From positions 41,567 through 105,566 of the forward strand of contig JAJPIE010000042.1 in NCBI GenBank assembly GCA_021324935.1: a stretch of 64,000 bases of DNA. The letters run 5' to 3'. The DNA comes from Acidobacteriota bacterium (GTDB lineage Bacteria > Acidobacteriota > Terriglobia > Acidiferrales > UBA7541). The translations under genes and the position numbers were made by a program. Below are positions 57,179-64,000 of the stretch, one piece after another (position 1 is the stretch's first letter; each line of letters begins with the position of its first letter). The notes beneath the pieces were generated by a model that was not told the origin of the DNA, ran no database searches, and saw nothing but the letters and a program-made list of their open reading frames with translations.

Positions 57179-59128
57179 ATGCTTCGCCCCGGCGAACTCG
57201 ACATCGCATCCAAGCTTCCACCGAATGGTTGTGCGCCGCAAGCGGCGCAAGCCTACACGCGGTGGCTGGCCACCCATCACTACGAAAATTTCAATGTCGT
57301 GTCCTGGCTTCTTCCCAGAGAACTTCACCAGCATTTCTATAACCTGTATTCCTATTGCCGCTGGGCCGACGACCTGGGCGACGAAATTCCGGTAAAAGCC
57401 CGCGCGCTCGAATTGCTGGCCTGGTGGGAGCGCGAGCTGGACGCCTGCTACGAAGGACGCCCCGTGCATCCCGTGTTTGTCGCGCTGCGCGAAACAATTC
57501 TTGCCAAAGACGTCCCCAAACAGCCTTTCGCCGATCTCCTGAAGGCCTTCCGCCAGGATCAGGTGGTGAAACGATACGACACGTGGGACGCCGTGCTCGA
57601 CTACTGCGAGTACTCCGCTAATCCCGTTGGCCGGCTGGTGCTCTATCTTTGCGGCTACCGCGACGAAGAGCGGCAGAAGCTGTCTGACGCTACCTGCACC
57701 GCCCTGCAACTCGCCAATTTCTGGCAGGACGTTTCCCGCGACCTTGAAATCGGGCGAATCTATATCCCGCTGGATCGCGCCGTGGCGCACGGTTTGAGCG
57801 AGGCGGATCTTGTCGCCCGCAAATTCGACAAGCGCTACGTCGCGCTGATGGAAGAGTTGATCGAATATACCCGCAATCTATTTTACAAAGGCATGCCGCT
57901 TGCCAAGCGCGTGGAAGGCAAGCTGAGCGTGGACCTGGAAATGTTCAGCCGTGGCGGCCTCGCGGTGCTCGACGCCATCGAAGCGATGGGTTACGACACG
58001 CTGCACCGGCGGCCGGAAGTAAGCAAGGTGAAGCAGGTGCGCCTGCTAGGCAGCGCGCTGATCACGCACGTGTTTGGTGGGTCCGCGACGAACCGTAATG
58101 GCGGGTTCGCACGCGAAGATGCTGCTTTTGTGAGCGCAGATTCGCCCGAAGTTGACATTGCGGCTTCTTACAGCCAGTGTCACCACATTGCGCGCTCGGC
58201 GCACAGCAGTTTTTATCCGGCGTTTTTCCTATTGCCCAAACCGAAGCGCGACGGGATCGTAGCTCTCTACGCCTTCATGCGGCTGATTGACGATGTTTCG
58301 GACGAAGGCGAAGACGTCGCTGCCAAGCAGCGCGGCCTGGCCCGCTGGCGCGCCGCGCTCGACGCGGCGGTGACCGGCCAAACACAGGTTTTCGACGGCA
58401 ATGCGACCCGCTCGCTGAACCGAGACATCCTCTATGGCCAACGGGAAGTCCTGCCCGCGCTTGTGGACACCATGCGCCGCTTCCAAATGCCCGGGCGTTA
58501 TCTGCACGATCTGATCAGCGGCGCGGAAATGGATTTGACGGTTCAGGAATATCCAACATTCGAGCGCTTGAAAGAGTACTGCTATCGCGTGGCCGGCACC
58601 GTGGGCCTCACCTGCACGCACATTTTCGGCTTCCGCGATCCCAAGGCTCTGGACCTCGCCGAAAAGCTGGGCCTCGCCTTTCAGTTGACCAACATTTTGC
58701 GCGACGTGAAGGAAGATTTTCTGCTCGGCCGCGTCTATTTACCCGACGAAGATTTGCAGCGCTTCGCCGTGACCAAAGCGGACCTTGGCCGCGGCGAAGC
58801 AACCCTCGGCGTACGCGAATTGCTCCGCTTTGAGGCCGACCGCGCCTGGAACCTCTACGAAGAAGGCGCGCAGCTCCTCGGCCTGATCGACGAAGACAGT
58901 CGCGGCACGCTGTGGCTGCTCGTCCATACCTATAGCGCGCTCCTCGCGCGCATTGAATCTCTCGATTTTGCCGTGTTTGGCGAGCGCGTGCGGCTCTCCA
59001 CGCCGGAAAAAATGATGCTGATGGCCAAAGCTCGATTTGGGCGTCACACGGAAGAGAACATCCTTGCAAAACGTCATCGTGATCGGCGGGGGACTGGCCG
59101 GGCTGTCGGCGGGCGTCGCGCTGGTTGA
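57179..59128 (+). CDS. HpnC-HpnD fusion, two squalene-synthase-like domains
   Basis: The product is 649 aa, about twice the usual length of one synthase. The N-terminal half (about 25-290) is HpnC-like: HHYENFNVVSWLLPRELHQH, CRWADDLGDE (first Asp-rich motif) and NFWQDVSRDLEIGRIYIP (second). The C-terminal half (about 330-620) is HpnD-like: SSFYPAFFLLPKPKRDGIVA, MRLIDDVSDE and TNILRDVKEDFLLGRVYLP. HpnD makes presqualene diphosphate from farnesyl diphosphate, HpnC converts it to hydroxysqualene, and HpnE reduces that to squalene. The joined form could channel the intermediate. The linker (SVDLEMFSRGGLAVLDAIEA and onward) is continuous with no stop. It overlaps hpnE at the 3' end. Confidence 0.9.
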   Translation: MLRPGELDIASKLPPNGCAPQAAQAYTRWLATHHYENFNVVSWLLPRELHQHFYNLYSYCRWADDLGDEIPVKARALELLAWWERELDACYEGRPVHPVFVALRETILAKDVPKQPFADLLKAFRQDQVVKRYDTWDAVLDYCEYSANPVGRLVLYLCGYRDEERQKLSDATCTALQLANFWQDVSRDLEIGRIYIPLDRAVAHGLSEADLVARKFDKRYVALMEELIEYTRNLFYKGMPLAKRVEGKLSVDLEMFSRGGLAVLDAIEAMGYDTLHRRPEVSKVKQVRLLGSALITHVFGGSATNRNGGFAREDAAFVSADSPEVDIAASYSQCHHIARSAHSSFYPAFFLLPKPKRDGIVALYAFMRLIDDVSDEGEDVAAKQRGLARWRAALDAAVTGQTQVFDGNATRSLNRDILYGQREVLPALVDTMRRFQMPGRYLHDLISGAEMDLTVQEYPTFERLKEYCYRVAGTVGLTCTHIFGFRDPKALDLAEKLGLAFQLTNILRDVKEDFLLGRVYLPDEDLQRFAVTKADLGRGEATLGVRELLRFEADRAWNLYEEGAQLLGLIDEDSRGTLWLLVHTYSALLARIESLDFAVFGERVRLSTPEKMMLMAKARFGRHTEENILAKRHRDRRGTGRAVGGRRAG

Positions 59129-60473
59129 AGCCGGCTGGCGCGTGCGCTTGTTTGAACAACGGCCATTCCTGGGCGGCCGCGCAACCTCCTATATGTTGCC
59201 GAACGGCGAGCATGTGGACAACTGCCAGCACGTCACACTTGGCTGTTGCACCAACCTGGAGGACTTTTACCGCCGCGTGGGCTCCGCCGGAAAAATCAAG
59301 TTCTTCGGCCGCCTGGTGTTTCAAGACCCGCAGGGCAGGATCGGCGAAATGCGAGCAGGCATGCTGCCCGCGCCGTTTCACATGACTGGCTCATTCGCCA
59401 CTTTTGCACCGCTGACACTAGCCGACAAGTGGAGTATCGCGCGCGCCATGCTCGATATCCTCCGCGGCAAAGGGCACACCGCCGACCTCGATACGCCGGG
59501 CGGCATTTCGATGCTTGAGTGGCTCAAGCGCCGCAAGCAGACCACCGGCGCGATCGAACGCTTCTGGCGCGTCGTGCTGGTCAGCGCTCTGGACGAAGAA
59601 CTCCATCGCACCGATGCGCGCTATGGCGTGGATGTTTTCTGGAAGGCGTTTCTTTCCAACCGTGGGGGGTACCGCATGGGCGTTCCGGCCGTGCCCCTGG
59701 CGGAGCTCTACGCCGGCTGCAAGGCGGAAATCGAAAGGCGAGGCGGGGAAGTGAACCTGCGCACGCCGGTCCGCGCCATTCGCATGGAAAACGGCGCCAT
59801 TGCCGGCGTCGAGTTTGACGGCGGGCGCGTGGAATCCGCGGACGCCTATATCTTCGCGCTGCCGCACCCGGCCATGGCGGAGCTTGCCGGGGACGAAATG
59901 CAGCGTCTCGAACCCGGCTTGGTGCAGCTTGCGAAAATCGGCGTCGCCCCCATCACCGGAGTGCATTTCTGGTTTGACCGTGAAGTGATGCGCGAGCCAT
60001 TTGTGACCTTGCTCGATACCACCACGCAGTGGATCTTCAATAAGACCTCGCTCTATGGCTCGAGCAATGGCGCCGGCAAGGAAATAGGGCAATACCTGCA
60101 ACTGGTGATCAGCGCGTCCTATGACCTGCTGGAAAAGCCGCGGCAGGAGATCATCGATCTGTGCCTTAAAGAGCTTCACCAGGCTCTCCCAGCGGCCCGC
60201 GAGGCCAAGCTGGTGAAGGCCACGGTCATTAAAGAAGCCGCTGCCACATTTTCCCCGCAACCTGGCGTCGACCGCTGGCGTCCAAAGCAACAGACGCGCA
60301 TCGGCAAGATGTTCCTGGCCGGCGATTGGACTGACACCCGGTGGCCGGCGACGATGGAAGGAGCCGTGCGCAGCGGATATTTGGCGGCGGAAGCGGTGTT
60401 GCGGAAGGCCGGAACGCCCAAGCAGATTTTGCAGCCGGACCTGCCAGCGGACGGACTGTCGGCGTGTCTGTAG
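59064..60473 (+). CDS. hpnE: HpnE, squalene-forming FAD-dependent hydroxysqualene reductase
   Basis: The product is about 469 aa. The Rossmann N-terminus NVIVIGGGLAGLSAGVALVE requires a start in the TTG at 59064, with GAAGAG seven nt upstream. A longer frame from a TTG at 59037 is possible. Next come FEQRPFLGGRATSYMLPNGE (FAD region) and CQHVTLGCCTNLEDF, and near the end FLAGDWTDTRWPATMEGAVR, the usual C-terminal FAD motif. HpnE is a phytoene-desaturase-like flavoprotein that reduces hydroxysqualene to squalene. It overlaps the end of hpnCD by 65 nt, so coupling is likely. Confidence 0.9.
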   Translation: MQNVIVIGGGLAGLSAGVALVEAGWRVRLFEQRPFLGGRATSYMLPNGEHVDNCQHVTLGCCTNLEDFYRRVGSAGKIKFFGRLVFQDPQGRIGEMRAGMLPAPFHMTGSFATFAPLTLADKWSIARAMLDILRGKGHTADLDTPGGISMLEWLKRRKQTTGAIERFWRVVLVSALDEELHRTDARYGVDVFWKAFLSNRGGYRMGVPAVPLAELYAGCKAEIERRGGEVNLRTPVRAIRMENGAIAGVEFDGGRVESADAYIFALPHPAMAELAGDEMQRLEPGLVQLAKIGVAPITGVHFWFDREVMREPFVTLLDTTTQWIFNKTSLYGSSNGAGKEIGQYLQLVISASYDLLEKPRQEIIDLCLKELHQALPAAREAKLVKATVIKEAAATFSPQPGVDRWRPKQQTRIGKMFLAGDWTDTRWPATMEGAVRSGYLAAEAVLRKAGTPKQILQPDLPADGLSACL

Positions 60474-60547
60474 CTTGCCCGTTTCAGGGGCGAGGGTTTT
60501 CCTGGGGTAAAGGCTTTTGGCCCGGGACGCGTCACGGGCGCCTCAAG

Positions 60548-60568
60548 CCTGTAGGCCTGCGCTACAGG
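60548..60568. repeat. CCTGTAG/CTACAGG inverted repeat at the end of the ABM gene
   Basis: CCTGTAG (60548-60554) and CTACAGG (60562-60568) form a 7-bp stem with a 7-nt loop. The stop codon of the minus-strand gene lies in the right arm. It may act as a terminator, although the T-run is missing, or be a REP-like unit. Confidence 0.5.
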
Positions 60569-60858
60569 GTGAAGGTCGCGAGGCGCCGCTCAGATACGGT
60601 CAAGTCTTCGGTGGCACGGTCCAGCGCCGCGTAAGCGGCCTGATGAGCGGCTTTGAACTGCACGAACGATTTCTCGGAATCCCAGTAATCCAGGGTGAAA
60701 TAGCAGCGAGGGCGGGAAACATCCCGCAGGAGACGAGTCTCCCGGAAATGCGCATCGGCTTGAAACAAGCGGGCCCAGTCCCCTTCCGGCCCATAGACGG
60801 TTTCAAACCCTTCCTCACAACTGGGCTTGACTTCGAACTCCCAGAGGATTACAAACAT
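60562..60858 (-). CDS. Antibiotic biosynthesis monooxygenase (ABM)-like small protein
   Basis: The product is about 98 aa from the ATG at 60858. The open frame reaches 60942, but MFVILWEFEVKP is the typical start. It shows FETVYGPEGDWARLFQ, then FRETRLLRDVSRPRCYFTLD, then SFVQFKAAHQAAYAALD. This is the dimeric alpha/beta ferredoxin-like ABM pattern. Members may be monooxygenases or simply small ligand-binding proteins. It is on the minus strand, convergent with hpnE, and is not obviously part of the hopanoid locus. Confidence 0.75.
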   Translation of the reverse strand: MFVILWEFEVKPSCEEGFETVYGPEGDWARLFQADAHFRETRLLRDVSRPRCYFTLDYWDSEKSFVQFKAAHQAAYAALDRATEDLTVSERRLATFTL

Positions 60859-61037
60859 AATTGTCCCATCTTCTGCTCTCGCAACCCGGCAATCCAGGAA
60901 CACTTCAAAGGGGAAGGCTGGCCTGCCGAGCGATTGTAGCAACCCGATTGGATAAAAGTCGCACAGTGAACCTCAGCGTAGTTGTGTAAGTGCACCTGGA
61001 AGTGGCAGTCCGTTGAGACTGACGGACGGAGGCGTTT

Positions 61038-61517
61038 GTGGATCGCAAGTACGGTCACCGCGGCTATCGTGACGCGGAAAAGCACGAAAAAAGAGAACGT
61101 TCGGAACGCAAGCCGCCCACGGGCGGCCCGCGCGGAGCCACCGATCACCTGGGCCCGCGCACCCCGCGCATGGTCGGCACGGTCACGCGCGCCCGCTGCT
61201 CCAATTGCGGCGCTGTGCTCGTTTCCGGATTCGATGCCAACGGCAAATGCCCGAAGTGCAATTTCGAGCTTCACTGCTGCAAGCAATGCCGCTTTTTCGA
61301 TTCCGGCGCCCAGTTTGAATGCACCCAGCCGATCCCCGCGCGCGTCACGCCCAAAGACGCCAAGAACGTGTGTACCTTTTACGAATTCCGCATGACCGTG
61401 GAGAAGGACACTGCCCCCACTTCCTATATGCAGCCTACCCAGGTGCCCGCCGAAGCTCCCGCTTCCGGCCGTCCCATGGATGCCCGCCAGGCGTTTGAGA
61501 ATCTCTTCAAGAAATAA
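61038..61517 (+). CDS. Zinc-ribbon hypothetical protein
   Basis: The product is 159 aa from a GTG at 61038, with GGACGGAGG upstream. The N-terminus is highly charged and basic. The centre holds ARCSNCGAVLVSGFDANGKC and PKCNFELHCCKQCRFFDSG, so four CxxC-like sites, then ECTQP and NVCTFYEF. This looks like two zinc ribbons, the second rich in Cys. The C-terminus is disordered but ends with MDARQAFENLFKK. No known family can be named. It may be nucleic-acid or ribosome related. It is 3 nt from the convergent DUF72 gene. Confidence 0.8.
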   Translation: MDRKYGHRGYRDAEKHEKRERSERKPPTGGPRGATDHLGPRTPRMVGTVTRARCSNCGAVLVSGFDANGKCPKCNFELHCCKQCRFFDSGAQFECTQPIPARVTPKDAKNVCTFYEFRMTVEKDTAPTSYMQPTQVPAEAPASGRPMDARQAFENLFKK

Positions 61518-61520
61518 GCG

Positions 61521-62474
61521 CTAGGACTTTTCGCCGGCAGGCGTGCCCAGCGGGAAGAGCGTCGGCGCTGCGGGCATTTCGCTGGCAATGCGTTCGAGTT
61601 GCGGATAGTGCTGCCGCAGTTCGTCGGGCACTTTCACCTTGGCGCCTTTCAGTATGCTTAGCAGTTGCAGCGCGTTCACCACTGCCTTGCCCTGATAGTG
61701 GTTGTTGGTGATCACATAGGTATCCTGCGTATGCGCCTGTACCTTGCGGATGCGTGCGGCCCAGGGCTCCAGTTCATCCACCGAGTAGAGATAGTTGTAG
61801 CGCTCGTGGCCGGGAATCGCCGGGTCGTCGTTGAACCACGTGTCGTAGCGCCTCCCGTGAAAGCGCACGTAGCCTACCGCCGACGTGCTTTGCGCCGATG
61901 GCGTCATGCTGTTGCCGATCACCGGCTGGTCGATGTTGCAGAAACCCGCGTGGTGCTCTTCCAGCAGCTTCAGCGTCTCCGGCTTTTGCCAGGAAGAGTG
62001 GCGGAGTTCCACCACCAGCGGATAATCCCTGAATCGCTTCAGCAGGCCCGCCAAATGCGTCGACGTTTCCGCCGTGCAATGGAACGAAAAAGGGAACTGT
62101 AGCAGCACCGCGCCGAGTTTGCCCGCCTCGCGCAGGACGTCAAACCCCGCGCGCACCTGGCGTTCGTCCTCCGCCGTCCCGGCCGGCTCGTGCGTGAAAC
62201 GCTGCCACAGCTTTGCGGTGAACAGGAATGCCGGATTCGCTTCCACGCGCTCGATCCATCCCGCCGCGTGGTCCGCCCGGATTGGCTGATAAAAGGAAGT
62301 GTTGATCTCGACGGTGTCGAAAAACTGCGCCAGGAAGGTGGCCTCGTGAAAGCTCTTCGAACGCCTCGTGGGATAGACGTACCCCGTCCAATCGCTGTAC
62401 GACCAGCCCGCGGGGCCGACGCGCAGCCTGCCACTGGGAACCCGCGATTTTGTGCCGGGCTTTCCGGAAGGCAT
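61521..62474 (-). CDS. DUF72 domain protein (YecE-like)
   Basis: The product is 317 aa. The DUF72/YecE TIM-barrel pattern is clear: VGPAGWSYSDWTGYVYP, FLAQFFDTVEINTSFYQPI, FTAKLWQRFTHE, GAVLLQFPFSFH, PLVVELRHSSWQ, YVRFHGRRYDTWFND and DTYVITNNHYQGKAVVNALQ. The biochemical role of the family is unknown. The start ATG at 62474 follows a normal spacing, and the N-terminal PSGKPGTKSRVPSGR is probably disordered. It stands alone. Confidence 0.92.
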   Translation of the reverse strand: MPSGKPGTKSRVPSGRLRVGPAGWSYSDWTGYVYPTRRSKSFHEATFLAQFFDTVEINTSFYQPIRADHAAGWIERVEANPAFLFTAKLWQRFTHEPAGTAEDERQVRAGFDVLREAGKLGAVLLQFPFSFHCTAETSTHLAGLLKRFRDYPLVVELRHSSWQKPETLKLLEEHHAGFCNIDQPVIGNSMTPSAQSTSAVGYVRFHGRRYDTWFNDDPAIPGHERYNYLYSVDELEPWAARIRKVQAHTQDTYVITNNHYQGKAVVNALQLLSILKGAKVKVPDELRQHYPQLERIASEMPAAPTLFPLGTPAGEKS

Positions 62475-62657
62475 GGAATGACCTGTTGCTAGGCTAGAAA
62501 TTCACGCCAATCCTGTCAATGCGCGAAGCAGCACCGAAGGTGACACGGGGCATTGCGCTCGCACAGGCCCCTTGTTATCCTCTAGCCGATATGCGGTGCA
62601 GATCGCAACTGCGTCGCAGCCCTTCCAGAGTTCGCTCCAATCCCTACAGGTGCAACC

Positions 62658-62993
62658 ATGAACGTTTCCATTAGCTATAAGCACGTTGATGCAGAAAAGC
62701 CGGTGGCTGTGGAAGTGAATCGCCGGCTGGATAAACTGAACCGCCTGCTGAAAAGTTACCAGCCGGACATGATCCAGCTCAAAGGGGTTTTTTCCCGCAA
62801 TCAGCGGACCGACGAGCAGTACTGCGCGTTAACACTATTGCTGCCCAGCGGCACGTTGCACGCCACCGGCAACGGCAAGAATGTGCTGGCCGGTTGCAAG
62901 AAGGCCTTCAGCGAAATTGAAACCCAGGTGAAAAAGCATCAGTCCCGCTTGCGCCGCGAACACGAATGGAAGAGCAAACGGGCTGTTTCGTAG
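62658..62993 (+). CDS. hpf: Ribosome hibernation promoting factor, short form
   Basis: The product is 111 aa, the short HPF/RaiA type without the long C-terminal dimerisation domain. Visible are NVSISYKHVDAEKPVAVEVN, the basic RRLDKLNRLLKSYQ, and TDEQYCALTLLLPSGTLHAT. These are the beta-alpha-beta-beta-beta-alpha elements that bind in the 30S channel in stationary phase. YfiA-like and HPF-like identities cannot be separated here. No ptsN or rpoN genes are adjacent. Confidence 0.88.
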   Translation: MNVSISYKHVDAEKPVAVEVNRRLDKLNRLLKSYQPDMIQLKGVFSRNQRTDEQYCALTLLLPSGTLHATGNGKNVLAGCKKAFSEIETQVKKHQSRLRREHEWKSKRAVS

Positions 62994-63004
62994 CCGGCCT
63001 GTGG

Positions 63005-63580
63005 CTATCGGGAAAGCTCGCAAATCCAGTTGACTTCCCAGGTTTTGCCTCCGCCGGGCGAAAACGACTGCTCCATGCGAGCGGCATTCGGCGACAGGTT
63101 CAGCCAGACGTAACGCACAAGAATCGCGCGGCCTTTGTACTCCTCCTGGTCGAGAAACTCACCGCGATTGCCGTTGAACTGCCGAACCACCGGCGGAAGG
63201 ATGAGAGTGCTGTTATCTAGATCCATCAGGTGGATGCTCCGCTGATGGGAGGCGGGGTTGTAAAGGCGCAAGGTCTGCGCCTTGATATGGAGCTATTTGT
63301 CCGTGCTCGTGACCTCGAATTCCTCGAAGTTCGCGTTGCTGTCCAGGAGTTTCTTGTGGTTGGAGATTCCGTCGTATTCCACCCAGACATTGGAATTGTT
63401 GAGGCGGTCTGGAAGCCGGCGAACATGCGCCTTCCAGTTGCCGATCAGGAAGTCATCGTCGTGCGAGCCGTCTCGCTGCTGGAGATTTACGGGATTTGCG
63501 GTGGTTTGTGCCAACGTCGGGGCCGTGAGCGTTGCAGCTAACCGGAAAATACGGAGGTGGATGAACTTGACCGTCGGCAC
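63005..63580 (-). pseudogene. Secreted hypothetical protein, interrupted by in-frame amber stop
   Basis: A GTG at 63580 has GGAGG seven nt upstream and starts a signal peptide (IHLRIFRLAATLTAPTLAQT). The frame reads DDDFLIGNWKAHVRRLPD and FEEFEVTSTDK, then TAG at 63293-63295, and continues in the same frame with LHIKAQTLRLYNPASHQ, EYKGRAILVRYVWLNLSP and TWEVNWICELSR. The second part is well formed and follows the first without a shift, so one gene of about 190 codons appears to have been broken by one substitution. A DUF1579-like fold is possible. Confidence 0.7.
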
Positions 63581-63925
63581 AGGGCATCCTCCTTCAAACA
63601 CATCGCTTAGATGCGAGAAAACCTCCGGTGCTAGCCCACGTGATTGACCCGCGCTTGGCGCTGCGCTTGAAACTGGCTACGCCGCAATCCACATCAGCCG
63701 GCGCTCCATCGTTCTCCCGATACGACAAAGCCACGCGGCTGATCCATATGCCGAACGCCGAGAATCCCGGGTGCGTGATTCGATGCGGGCCGCTGCATCC
63801 GGCGCACCATAACTTCCCTGGCAACCAGAAGAGTGCCCATTTCAGGGCCGCTCTCACGCGCGGCTGCTCTGATCTCGATTTCGAGAAGAATTTCCTCGCA
63901 TGCTATACTTAAAAGCTCCGCACAT
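63581..63925. other. 345-nt stretch with no convincing gene before tRNA-Lys
   Basis: Short frames exist on both strands, but none has a ribosome site plus recognisable domain. The stretch holds the presumed promoter for the tRNA, ending in GCTATACTTAAAAG. Confidence 0.5.
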
Positions 63926-64000
63926 AGGGGCGTAGCTCAGTGGTAGAGCAGCGGCCTTTTAAGCCGAAGGTCGTGGGTTCGATCCCCACCGCCCCTACCA
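63926..64000 (+). tRNA. tRNA-Lys (anticodon TTT)
   Basis: The acceptor stem AGGGGCG pairs with CGCCCCT, with discriminator A and encoded CCA at the last three bases of the window. The D arm is GCTC-AGTGGTA-GAGC. The anticodon loop CTTTTAA gives TTT in a GCGGC/GCCGA stem (one mismatch at the base of the stem). The T arm is GTGGG-TTCGATC-CCCAC. The gene is 75 nt and ends exactly at the window edge. Confidence 0.95.

Noticed and set aside
63628..63912. Possible 94-codon gene before the tRNA
   Set aside because: There is no ribosome site, no domain and only random-looking composition.

Overview
The window looks like chromosomal DNA of a Gram-negative, hopanoid-producing Acidobacteriota (Terriglobia-like) bacterium. 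This is inferred from gene content: GC-rich codon use, lipid A genes (lpxD, an LpxL-like acyltransferase), a squalene-hopene cyclase operon, several PilZ proteins, large secreted sedolisins with Ig-like repeats, FecR/DUF6600 proteins and a tricorn-type protease. No phage, plasmid, IS element or CRISPR array was recognised. A tRNA-Lys ends exactly at the right edge.

Layout. 0.3-5 kb: two adjacent FecR/DUF6600 secreted proteins. 5-8.6 kb: a flavin reductase-like protein, then a GT2 glycosyltransferase and HpnK/YdjC deacetylase pair, then two overlapping PilZ genes. 8.7-21.3 kb: three tandem secreted sedolisins (S53), each ending in a membrane hairpin, a Gly-Cys-Gly motif and an Ig-like tail. 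21.6-25 kb: a tricorn-like protease. 25-32.3 kb: a PLP dehydratase, a PilZ protein, a coupled S55-peptidase/beta-propeller pair, and a His/Met-rich secreted protein. 32.6-34.5 kb: aroA, then a nonsense-interrupted four-helix-bundle gene flanked by inverted repeats. 34.6-38.3 kb: an ECF sigma, anti-sigma and membrane-protein operon. 38.5-44.9 kb: a flippase-like membrane protein, nrdR, an M28 peptidase with a TonB-like C-terminal domain, a double GNAT, and an alpha/beta-hydrolase lacking its nucleophile. 44.8-49.5 kb: a GT39 glycosyltransferase, then an LpxL-like acyltransferase, lpxD and a P-loop protein. 49.7-60.5 kb: the hopanoid locus shc-hpnH-hpnA-hpnG-adh-adh-hpnCD-hpnE. 60.5-64 kb: an ABM-like protein, a zinc-ribbon protein, DUF72, a ribosome hibernation factor, an amber-interrupted gene and the tRNA.

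How the genes work together. HpnC/HpnD and HpnE make squalene from farnesyl diphosphate. Shc cyclises it to hopene, HpnH and HpnG would build ribosylhopane, and HpnA and two Zn-type dehydrogenases may modify the side chain. The locus sits directly after lipid A genes, so this is an outer-membrane lipid region. Its unusual points are an apparent HpnC-HpnD fusion, an HpnH whose radical-SAM motif lacks the third cysteine, and two translationally coupled dehydrogenases that are not standard hpn genes. The other striking themes are the sedolisin triplet with a shared internal anchor and the peptidase-TonB fusion.
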